DNA from: Gillisia sp. | Lineage (GTDB): Bacteria > Bacteroidota > Bacteroidia > Flavobacteriales > Flavobacteriaceae | Length of the DNA stretch: 42,105 nucleotides | Assembly: GCA_024635655.1 (NCBI GenBank) | Contig: JAGXIL010000076.1 | Span: 1-42,105, forward strand | Direction of reading: 5' to 3' | Shown here: positions 34,548 to 42,105 of the stretch, piece after piece | Position numbering within the stretch: position 1 is the stretch's first letter | Layout of the letters: every line of letters begins with the position of its first letter | Made by a program: the position numbers and the translations under genes | The notes under the pieces: generated by a model | The model's database searches: none | Seen by the model: the letters and a program-made list of their open reading frames with translations, nothing else | Told to the model about the DNA's origin: nothing

Positions 34548-35489
34548 TTAGAAGAATCTTGGTGATTTGTCATATCCTTTGGATAGGCCTAAAAGGTCTA
34601 AATCAAATAATAGAAGGAATTCATGCGTCCCATCATTATACCTGCTCAAATTTGAGGTGGTATAATCATAAGCATATCCAATTCTCAATCCCGGGGTTAC
34701 CGAGAAATTGACCAAACCTGTTACGGCATCACCAAACCTGTAACCAACTCCCGCTTCAAGCCTGTTGAACATTAAAACGTTTGCTGTAATATCTACAGAT
34801 AAAGGAGCGCCTTCAACCCCTCTAGCCATGAAAGCAGGCTTTAACTTAAGGTCCTGATTTAGGTCGAAAACGTATCCACCTGTTACAAAATAGTGGATGT
34901 TCTCTTCTCCAAGAGATCTTAAGCCTTGCTCATTTTCTAAATGTTTTGAGGTAAAAAGGTTTGGGGCAGAAACACCGAAGTAGTAATTATCTCCAAAGAG
35001 GTAAGTTCCAACTCCAAATACAGGAAACAGCTCATTTATGTTCTGCATGGCAGGATCATTAGGTTCATTTGTCTCCAGTCCTGTAAGATCTCCGTCAAAA
35101 GTTGTGATTCCACCTTTAACTCCAAATGAAAGTTTATTGTTGTTGTCATCCAAAGGAAGTACATAGGCGAAATCTGCAGTGATATTATTTTCTTTAACAA
35201 TATCGCCAATTTCATCATGTACTATAGATAAACCAACTTCAACCCTTTCACTTAGCGGGGTATGAGCGAAGAAACTGGCGGTGCTTGGAGCACCGTCAAT
35301 TCCTACCCATTGAGATCTGTAAATTCCACCAAGATTAAGCATACCTGGATTGTCGGTAGCATAAGCGGGGTTAACTACACTCATATTGTACATGTACTGA
35401 GTGTAAAGGGGGTCTTGTTGCGACATACCTTTAATAGAGAAAAGGATAATGCCTGTAAAGATTAGATATTTAAATATGTTGTTTTTCAT
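34548..35489 (-). CDS. PorP/SprF family type IX secretion membrane protein
   Basis: A 313-residue outer-membrane beta-barrel with a signal peptide ending at about KGMSQ. The family opening QDPLYTQYMYNMSVVNPAYA follows it directly, with GIYRSQWVGIDGAPSTASFFAHTPL next. These proteins are paired with type B T9SS cargo: SprF is needed to export SprB in Flavobacterium. It lies 23 nt after the giant gene and 14 nt before the OmpA-family gene, so it is most likely the dedicated exporter or anchor for the giant protein. Confidence 0.92.
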   Translation of the reverse strand: MKNNIFKYLIFTGIILFSIKGMSQQDPLYTQYMYNMSVVNPAYATDNPGMLNLGGIYRSQWVGIDGAPSTASFFAHTPLSERVEVGLSIVHDEIGDIVKENNITADFAYVLPLDDNNNKLSFGVKGGITTFDGDLTGLETNEPNDPAMQNINELFPVFGVGTYLFGDNYYFGVSAPNLFTSKHLENEQGLRSLGEENIHYFVTGGYVFDLNQDLKLKPAFMARGVEGAPLSVDITANVLMFNRLEAGVGYRFGDAVTGLVNFSVTPGLRIGYAYDYTTSNLSRYNDGTHEFLLLFDLDLLGLSKGYDKSPRFF

Positions 35490-35512
35490 TTCTTTCTGTG
35501 TTTATCCTTTAA

Positions 35513-38500
35513 TTATCTACTTAAGTAAAGTTTACCCTGAACCGGGGTTGTTTGGCCATCATTGTAATTCACAATGTAGAAGTAAACACCTGCAGGTAAA
35601 ACATTGTCACCCAAAGTAGCAGACTGGTTTGATGTTCCATCCCAATCTGGTGTGTTTGCATTTCCTTTAAATACTGCATTACCCCATCTGTTAAAGATCT
35701 CAATGGTGTAGTTTGGATAATCCTCAGCAATATCTGGAATCACAAACCTGTCATTAATGTTATCTCCGTTTGGTGAGAATGCGTCAGGAATTCCGCAGAA
35801 ACCTACTTCAACATTTACCGCTCTTCTTTCATCACTTTCACAACCTGTGGTTGAATCTGTGGCAGTGGCGTAGTAAGTAACTCCATTTTCTAGCTCTGTA
35901 GAGGCATCAATAGGAGTTCCTCCAACTGCTGAATCGTATATGCGAATTCCGTCACCGTTAAGGTTTCCAATAAGGTCCTGTACAGTAGGCTCATCATTTC
36001 TACAGAATTCATTTCCTTCCGGTTGGATGGTTGGAGATACTGCAGTATTTAATGTTACCGTTACTGATACAGATCCTGAACTTTCACAAGCTCCTTCACC
36101 AACAGATGATATTGCATAATAGGTTACAGCATTTGTAAGCTCAGAAGTTTCAGGAATAACAGTAGTTAAATCGGCATCTGAATACCAAATAATGTCATCT
36201 CCTGTGATCTGAATATCTCCAACGGTAGGAGCATCAACGATACAGAAAGACTGTTCAGCATCAGCTACCGGTAAGGCAGGAGTTTCTGTTACCGTAACAG
36301 TGATCATAGTTGCATCTTCAGCACAAGCCGTAGTAGCGTAGTAATCACCATCTACAAGAGGATCGGTACTATTTGCTACTATAGTTAATTCTGCATCTTC
36401 ATACACTATAACATCGTTTCCGGTGATGTCAAGATCTGCAACAGTTGGATTGTCTTCTGAACAAAATGTTTGTTCAGCATCAGCAACCGGAGCATCTTCA
36501 GAATCATCAATAGTAACAGTTACACTTGCAGCAGCAGATTCACAGCCGTTATCTGAAATTGCAGCAGCGTAATAAACCTGTCCGTCAACTAGTGGGTCTG
36601 TAGTATCAGCCTGAGTTGTTAGCTCTGCATCTGTAAACCATACGGCATCTTCACCGGTAACAGTTAGATCACCAATAGTAGGGTTATTAGCTGAACAAAA
36701 GAATTGCTCTGCATCAGCTTGTGGAGCATCGGGTGAAGCTAATACAGTTACAGTCAGATCAACTGAAGCTGTACACTCACCTTCGCTTAACGTATAGGTA
36801 GTAGTATAATCTCCTAATTTACTTCCGTCGTTGTAATCAGCAATAATTTCAGCTATTGTTGGGCTGAAAGTTCCCGCTTCAGATACACCTGGATCTAATA
36901 AATCAAGGAAAAGATTTCTAACCTGACCTTCACTAAAATTATCAACCTCAGACAGACAAACTTCAATGCTGTTATCTGATCCGGCATTTACGCCTTCAAT
37001 AACTTCAACAGTGTAAGTAGCAGAATCTTCTCCTGTCACACAAGCCGTAGTTGAATCTACAGTATAAGTAAAGGTGTAAGTATCAACACCAGCTTCAGAA
37101 GGATCAAACATATTCCCTTCCAACCCTTCAAATATTCCATTTGGATTGGCTTCTGAACTTAAATAGTCAGTAAGATCAATTTCTCCTTCAGTAGAACAAA
37201 AGGTTAGAGTAGTTGCAGGTCCTGCATTGGCTACCTCTGTATCATTAATGATCACAGTGTAATCAGCAGAATCTTCGCAGTCTCCATTACTCACTGTGTA
37301 AGTGGTAGTGAAAGTTCCAATAGGATTGCTTAAGAACTGAGCTATTAAAGTTTCAATTGTTGGTGAAAAATTTCCGCCTTCATCAGTATCAGCTGGTAAA
37401 AGATCATTGAAAATAGCTACAGCTTCTGCCTCGCTCATGTCCTCAATCTCAGTTATACAGTAAGAAAGGGTTGCACCGCCACCGGCGTTTGCCTCATCAG
37501 AAACCGTAATATTAAAAGTTGTAGAATCTGAAGTTCCTTCATTAACGCAATTTGCGCTTCCATCAACACTATAGGTGATCACGTAAGTACCTGGTCCTAT
37601 AGCAGGATCAAAGTTGCCTTCTTCGTTAATACCTTCACCTGTGAAAGTTCCACCTGTGTTAGCATCATCACTTAAAAGTGTATCGTCTAAGATTACAATA
37701 TCTTCACTCGCACAATCAATATTGATATTTGTTATAGTTCCGGCATTGGCATCCTGGTTAGGAACAATGCTTACAGTAAGTTCAATTGAAGTTGGACATT
37801 CACCATCACCAACAGTGTAGGTAGTAGTGAAATTACCCAAACCTTCAGACTCGATGTCTTCAGCTATTTCAGCCAAAGTAGGCTCAAAAGTTCCACCTTC
37901 TGAAAGTCCTGATAATTCAAGATAAAAATCTCTTAAAGCATCTACACCTGGAAAGGTTGTTTGAACATCGTCTTCACATACAATAGCTGGTGCAGGGCTG
38001 TCAATTACAGATCCAGATCCAGATATAATTATATTAAATGTAGTAAAGGCTGAAGTTCCTTCATTAACGCAATTTGCGCTGTCATCTACTGTATAAGTGA
38101 TCTCATAAGTACCTGGTCCAATTGCCGGATCAAAGTTTCCGTCGTCATTTACACCTTCACCTGTGAAAGTTCCGCCAGTATTAGCATCATCACTTAAAAG
38201 TGAATCATCTAAAACAATCGCATCTTCACTTGCACAATCAACATTAATATCTGCAATAGTTCCGGCATTAGCATCCTGGTTAGGAACAATAGTAACCGTT
38301 AGGTCAACAGTGTTTTGACATTCGCCATCACCAAAAGAATAGGTAGTGGTAAAATCTCCAAGTCCATCTTCATCATTTTGATAAATTTCTGCTATTTCCC
38401 GGGGAGTTGGATCAAATGTTCCATTAGTAGGGAAACCAGCTTGCTGCGCGATAGCAGTATAATACTTCCTGATCTCATCATTACTTGGGAAAAGATCCTG

Positions 38501-41500
38501 AACATCGCCTTCGCAAACGATAGCTGCTTCAGGGCTTTCTGCTACCGTTCCTTCATTTACATTTAATGTAAATTCCGTGGAGTCAGGTTCTCCTGCAGTA
38601 CAGTTATCATTGCTTTCAGTAACGGTATAGGTAATGTCGTATGAATCAACTACAGAAACATCAAACATTCCATCTTCAATTACTCCATTGTTATCAGAGA
38701 AGGTTCCTCCGGCATCATTATCCTCACCTAGCAAAGAAAATAAGTCGAAAGGTGTTGCACTGGCACAAACCGGTGCAGGATTTATATCTCCGGCGTTAGG
38801 TTCTTCTGTATTGTTTATAGTTAATGTTATAGCTACAGTCTCTTCACCACAATCTGATGTTACAGTGTAAAATACCGGTCCAAATGTTTCTGGAGCAGTT
38901 GGATTACTTGTAATGAAGCTTAAGATTTCTAAACCTGTGTCTTCTGCCGATTCATCAAATGAACCATCAAGATTTGTAATTCCATTTTCTACAAGGATAT
39001 TTTCAAAGAAAGCTTCAGCTCGTGGAAAGTCGGCCAATAATGCCTGCACTTCGGTAATACACATTTCCATTGCAATAGCTTCCGGAAGCTGATCTGTTCC
39101 TTGTACTGTGATAGTAAAAGTTGTTTCGTCTGAAGTTCCTTCTATAACACAATCTGCAGTATCATCCACAGTGTATGTGATAGTATAGGTTCCAGGCCCA
39201 ACTGAAGGATCAAAATTTCCTTCTTCATTTACACCTTCACCGGTAAAAGTTCCACCAGTGTTTCCTCCTTCATTAGGAAGAGATGCTAAATCTATTACTG
39301 CATCTTCGTCACAATCAACTGTTACATCTTCGATAGTTCCGGCATTAGCTTCCTCAGAAGGAACTATGGAAACAGTAAGTACGACAGATGTTTGACAATC
39401 TCCCTCACCAAAAGTATAGGTAGTGTTGTAATCTCCAATTTTATCTGTTCTTCCCTGGTAATCTGCTGCAATTTCAGCCCCATTAGGTGAAATTGTTCCG
39501 TTAGTAGGGAAACCAGCTTGCTGCGCGATAGCAATATAGAATTTTCTGATCTCATCAACACTTGGAAAAGTAGCTTCCACATCTGTTTCGCAAACAATAG
39601 CTGCTTCAGGGCTTTCTGCTACGGTTCCTTCATTTACAGTTAATGTAAACTCGGTTGAGTCAGGTTCTCCTGCAGTACAATTTTCAGTACTTTCAGTAAC
39701 GGTATAGGTAATGTCATAAGTTCCCATTTCAGAAACATCAAACTGGCCGTTTTCAATTAAACCATTGTCATCAGAGAAAGTTCCTCCGGCATCGTTGTCC
39801 TCACCAAGTAAAGAAAACAGGTCAAAAGGTGTTGCACTTGCACAAACCGGCGCTGGATTGATCTCCCCGGCGTTAGGTTCTTCTGTATTATTGATCGTTA
39901 AAGTAATATCTACAGACTCTTCACCACAATTGTTGGTAACAGTGTAAGTAGTATTAAAAGTTTCCGGTTCTGTTGGTTCACTGTTGATGTAGGCAAATAT
40001 CGCAGTACCTACAACATCTTCTGAAGGATTAAAAGTTCCGTCGAAATTTGTAATACCATTTTCTGAAAGAATATTATTAAAGAAGGCTTCTGCATCTGCT
40101 GGGGTTTCAATTAATTCCTGCACCTCTATAATACACATTTCCAATACAATTGGATCTCCGAATTCTTCTGTTCCCTGGACGGTAATTGTAAACGTGGTTT
40201 CATCTTCAGTTCCTTCGTTTACACAATCCTGCTCATCGTTCACAGAGTATGTTATTGTGTAATCTCCGGGACCTATGGCGGGATCAAAATTCCCGTCCTC
40301 ATTAACACCTTCACCAGTAAATGTACCACCTCGGGTGGCATCCTGACTAAGCAGGGAATCGTCAAGAATTACAATGCTGTCATCTTCACATTCAACTATG
40401 ATATCTTCTATAGTTCCTGCGTTGGCATCCTGTGATTCAATGATTCTTATTGTTAATTCAACTGTATACTCACATCCCTCTTCACCGGCAGAATAGGTAG
40501 TGGTAAAATCACCTGTTTGAGGCTCAGGAGTATTTTGGTATTCCTCTATAAGCTCCGCAGCTGTTGGATTAAAAGTTCCACCTGTTGGAGCTGAAGGATC
40601 AAGTAAGTCTCTCAAGAAATTCTCTACCGCATCCACGCTTGGAAATGTTTCTTCTACCTCAGTAGTACAAACAATACCAACTTGTGGTTCTCCAACTTCG
40701 GCTTCTATAAGTTCAACGATAACAGCAAATCTATCCTCACTCTCACAAGGGGGTAAATTTGAGTTACTTCTATTCACAATTTGAGTTGCGAAATAAGTTT
40801 CTCCATCCACTAAAGGTGTTGTAGAGGATAATGCGGGAGAGGAGGTGGCAGTGCTGTACCATCTAAAAGCCTGAGTGTCCGGGCTGGTAGCCTCTGCTTC
40901 AAGATCGGCTACAGTAGCGCCTACACAAAATTGTTGGGTCGGTTCACCTGTAGGAGCAAATGCCTCTACTGGGTCATAACGCAAAGCAATCCTACTTGTT
41001 CTACAATCTGTATCTGGATTTCTTTGTCCTGCAAAATAGCTATTACCTTCCACAAGTCTGGTAGTGGATTCCATTGCAGTTTCTCCAAATTCGGCAGCAA
41101 AAATCTCCACCTCATTTCCATCAACATTATCAATAAGATCCTGTACCGTACTTTGATCAGCTTCATCGTATTCACAAGGTGCAAATGTGTTTCCAAATTG
41201 AGTAGTTGGAGCGCCAAAATCATCTACTGTGACGGTCACTTCAGTTCTTCCTTCTCTACAAGTATTAGAGAGGTTACCCGCCCAGTAAGAACCATTTGTT
41301 AATAATTCATCATTTGGGATAGGGTTAGTTGATGTTTGAGTTCTGTACCATCTTAATTCGTCACCATTACCTTGGGCACCGGTTTCATTTGTTAAGTCTG
41401 CGATGGTAGATAAGTAACAGAATTCATCGGGATCGGTGTTACTTACTGTGGGGCAGTTCTCCGACTGTGCATAAGTCGGGCTATTACCAATTAGTAAAAT

Positions 41501-41554
41501 AAAGGCAAAAAAGAGCATAAAGAACCCTTTCTTTCCTAAAGTAAAATTTTGCAT
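35513..41554 (-). CDS. Giant T9SS-secreted repeat protein with type B (gliding motility-associated) C-terminal domain
   Basis: The 2013-residue product has a signal peptide ending SPTYAQ (about residue 30). N-terminal modules (about 33-300) are Cys-containing, with FCVGATVADLEAEA types. About 300-1340 is an array of Ig-like modules (ANAGTI...GGTFTGEG...GNFDPAIGPGTYTITY) with a 1,077-nt period. Then come three NAG modules, four short modules (DAEQ.FC...PT..DL..TG), and a C-terminal sorting domain (about 1918-2013) opening FCGIPDAFSPNGDNINDRF and ending GKLYLSR, typical of type B T9SS cargo. It is very acidic, with only eight Lys by eye. It is probably a surface or extracellular adhesin or matrix protein; its ligand is unknown. 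It is first in a three-gene operon. Confidence 0.9.
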   Translation of the reverse strand: MQNFTLGKKGFFMLFFAFILLIGNSPTYAQSENCPTVSNTDPDEFCYLSTIADLTNETGAQGNGDELRWYRTQTSTNPIPNDELLTNGSYWAGNLSNTCREGRTEVTVTVDDFGAPTTQFGNTFAPCEYDEADQSTVQDLIDNVDGNEVEIFAAEFGETAMESTTRLVEGNSYFAGQRNPDTDCRTSRIALRYDPVEAFAPTGEPTQQFCVGATVADLEAEATSPDTQAFRWYSTATSSPALSSTTPLVDGETYFATQIVNRSNSNLPPCESEDRFAVIVELIEAEVGEPQVGIVCTTEVEETFPSVDAVENFLRDLLDPSAPTGGTFNPTAAELIEEYQNTPEPQTGDFTTTYSAGEEGCEYTVELTIRIIESQDANAGTIEDIIVECEDDSIVILDDSLLSQDATRGGTFTGEGVNEDGNFDPAIGPGDYTITYSVNDEQDCVNEGTEDETTFTITVQGTEEFGDPIVLEMCIIEVQELIETPADAEAFFNNILSENGITNFDGTFNPSEDVVGTAIFAYINSEPTEPETFNTTYTVTNNCGEESVDITLTINNTEEPNAGEINPAPVCASATPFDLFSLLGEDNDAGGTFSDDNGLIENGQFDVSEMGTYDITYTVTESTENCTAGEPDSTEFTLTVNEGTVAESPEAAIVCETDVEATFPSVDEIRKFYIAIAQQAGFPTNGTISPNGAEIAADYQGRTDKIGDYNTTYTFGEGDCQTSVVLTVSIVPSEEANAGTIEDVTVDCDEDAVIDLASLPNEGGNTGGTFTGEGVNEEGNFDPSVGPGTYTITYTVDDTADCVIEGTSDETTFTITVQGTDQLPEAIAMEMCITEVQALLADFPRAEAFFENILVENGITNLDGSFDESAEDTGLEILSFITSNPTAPETFGPVFYTVTSDCGEETVAITLTINNTEEPNAGDINPAPVCASATPFDLFSLLGEDNDAGGTFSDNNGVIEDGMFDVSVVDSYDITYTVTESNDNCTAGEPDSTEFTLNVNEGTVAESPEAAIVCEGDVQDLFPSNDEIRKYYTAIAQQAGFPTNGTFDPTPREIAEIYQNDEDGLGDFTTTYSFGDGECQNTVDLTVTIVPNQDANAGTIADINVDCASEDAIVLDDSLLSDDANTGGTFTGEGVNDDGNFDPAIGPGTYEITYTVDDSANCVNEGTSAFTTFNIIISGSGSVIDSPAPAIVCEDDVQTTFPGVDALRDFYLELSGLSEGGTFEPTLAEIAEDIESEGLGNFTTTYTVGDGECPTSIELTVSIVPNQDANAGTITNINIDCASEDIVILDDTLLSDDANTGGTFTGEGINEEGNFDPAIGPGTYVITYSVDGSANCVNEGTSDSTTFNITVSDEANAGGGATLSYCITEIEDMSEAEAVAIFNDLLPADTDEGGNFSPTIETLIAQFLSNPIGTFTTTYTVSNGDCEDSADYTVIINDTEVANAGPATTLTFCSTEGEIDLTDYLSSEANPNGIFEGLEGNMFDPSEAGVDTYTFTYTVDSTTACVTGEDSATYTVEVIEGVNAGSDNSIEVCLSEVDNFSEGQVRNLFLDLLDPGVSEAGTFSPTIAEIIADYNDGSKLGDYTTTYTLSEGECTASVDLTVTVLASPDAPQADAEQFFCSANNPTIGDLTVTGEDAVWFTDAELTTQADTTDPLVDGQVYYAAAISDNGCESAAASVTVTIDDSEDAPVADAEQTFCSEDNPTVADLDITGNDVIVYEDAELTIVANSTDPLVDGDYYATTACAEDATMITVTVTETPALPVADAEQSFCIVDAPTVGDIQITGDDIIWYSDADLTTVIPETSELTNAVTYYAISSVGEGACESSGSVSVTVTLNTAVSPTIQPEGNEFCRNDEPTVQDLIGNLNGDGIRIYDSAVGGTPIDASTELENGVTYYATATDSTTGCESDERRAVNVEVGFCGIPDAFSPNGDNINDRFVIPDIAEDYPNYTIEIFNRWGNAVFKGNANTPDWDGTSNQSATLGDNVLPAGVYFYIVNYNDGQTTPVQGKLYLSR
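37734..40460 (-). repeat. Long-period repeats inside the giant gene
   Basis: The ATAGTTCC codon block of the ANAGTI module starts at 40410, 39333, 38256 and 37734, giving steps of 1077, 1077 and 522 nt. The same 1077-nt step relates 39508 to 38431 (GGAAACCAGCTTGCTGCGCG, identical) and 39600 to 38523. Two complete units contain four modules; the last step has lost or never had the two middle ones. Confidence 0.85.
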
Positions 41555-42054
41555 AGGCTAGGTGTTAAATTTGACATTAAATATTATGTTGAGTAGAGAG
41601 CCTTTATAGGCTCCGCAAATATTGCAATTATTTTCTACAATAGTGTAAAAATTAGGGAGAATTTTAACGATAGGCCCCAATTGAGTTAAAGATTAGTTAA
41701 TTCATAATCAGACCTATGTAATAGCTGTTAATTCTTATAAAAAAGGGCTTTATTTTTTACTTATCCTTAACATAATTTACCCTGCACTTAGACAGACCCT
41801 AAAATGTTTATCCGTTTATCTGTAGAAAAAACCCGATTAACATCATTAAAAAATGAAAATTTGGAATTTTTCGGAAAGAGATATTGGGTCTTTCATGATG
41901 TTAGAGACCATTTTAAAATCGTTATCGGGATTTCTATTTTTCCCTAAAAGAAATAAGAAGGCGTGAGAAGTAATTTGAACCCATAACAAACATTCATCAT
42001 AATGCAGATCGATTTCCTTTTCTAGTTTTTTATCTTTGGCGAAAATTTCAGGCT
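41555..42054. other. 500-nt divergent spacer between the giant gene and mpl
   Basis: On the minus side, the giant gene leader can form GAGCCT-TTAT-AGGCTC (41598-41613); AATATTTG (41623-41616) is a near match to a -7 box. On the plus side lies the mpl promoter element. A 47-codon frame at 41804-41947 is not convincing as a gene. No RNA gene or repeat was recognised. Confidence 0.5.
42031..42038 (+). promoter_or_regulatory. -7 element of the mpl promoter
   Basis: TATCTTTG exactly matches TAnnTTTG, 17 nt before ATG42055. A -33 element is not evident. Confidence 0.5.
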
Positions 42055-42105
42055 ATGAATCTTCATTTTATTGCTATTGGAGGTAGTGCTATGCATAATT
42101 TAGCA
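42055..42105 (+). CDS. mpl: UDP-N-acetylmuramate:tripeptide ligase Mpl, 5' end (cut by window edge)
   Basis: The first 17 codons read MNLHFIAIGGSAMHNLA, the N-terminal nucleotide-binding strand and glycine loop of Mpl-type ligases (murein tripeptide recycling), where GGSAM distinguishes it from the GGIGM of MurC. The rest lies outside the window. The call rests on these 17 residues and a good upstream -7 box. Confidence 0.7.
   Translation, partial: MNLHFIAIGGSAMHNLA

Noticed and set aside
37734..40460. CRISPR-like array suggested by regular repeats
   Set aside because: The repeats are long coding modules (522-1077 nt) within one open frame, without short repeats and unique spacers.
41804..41947. 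47-codon plus-strand frame in the spacer before mpl
   Set aside because: No family resemblance and no promoter or upstream signal; chance is adequate.

Overview
The window looks like a chromosomal segment of a marine-type member of the Flavobacteriaceae (Bacteroidota). The evidence is the gliding and type IX secretion (T9SS) genes gldJ and porV, a giant secreted protein with a type B T9SS sorting domain next to PorP/SprF-like and OmpA-like partners, an Hpt-Adk fusion, AT-rich spacers, and Bacteroidota promoters (TTTG, about 20 nt, TAnnTTTG). Most genes are core metabolism or envelope functions. No prophage, IS element or CRISPR array was seen.

Layout. 1-826: a tandem, decayed array of tRNA-Val-like sequences around a small GIY-YIG nuclease gene, the most unusual part of the window. 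895-4000 (minus): murF and gldJ, separated by a spacer that can fold into a multibranched RNA. 4346-8881 (plus): porV, cdd, pdhA, pdhC, ending in a strong terminator. 8951-12359 (plus): M28 peptidase lipoprotein, SDR, SprT-like protease, mannose-1-phosphate guanylyltransferase. 12542-14713 (plus): a CPA2 antiporter, convergent with mlaF-mlaE (minus). 16329-17978 (plus): PafA-type alkaline phosphatase. 18056-20576 (minus): KAS III-like enzyme, methyltransferase, glycosyltransferase. 20772-23621 (minus): gcvP. 23745-24569 (plus): UbiA-like membrane protein. 24559-25384 (minus): ECF sigma factor with a small zinc-binding partner. 25472-27493 (minus): M3 oligopeptidase. 27732-29461 (minus): purK-purE, divergent from hpt-adk and obg (plus, 29592-31809) and a DUF4136 lipoprotein. 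32914-41554 (minus): three-gene operon for a 2013-residue secreted repeat protein, a PorP/SprF protein and a TPR/PD40/OmpA protein. 42055-42105: start of an Mpl-type ligase gene that runs off the window.

How genes fit together. GldJ, PorV and the 32.9-41.6 kb operon all belong to T9SS and gliding. The giant protein is the likely secreted surface product, and the PorP/SprF and OmpA-like proteins its dedicated outer-membrane partners. porU, commonly next to porV in this phylum, is not between gldJ and porV here. Cell-wall genes (murF, mpl), lipid-asymmetry transport (mlaEF), purine metabolism (purEK, hpt-adk) and central carbon metabolism (pdhA, pdhC, gcvP) make up the rest.

The best candidate for something undescribed is the repeat unit at 1-826. 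Unit B (283-826) reads tRNA-Val, GIY-YIG gene, tRNA-like sequence whose 5' end overlaps the nuclease stop codon, terminator. Unit A (1-257) is a collinear copy in which only the last codons of the nuclease survive. In three of the four tRNA-like sequences the anticodon arm is replaced by a palindrome or a decayed version of it.
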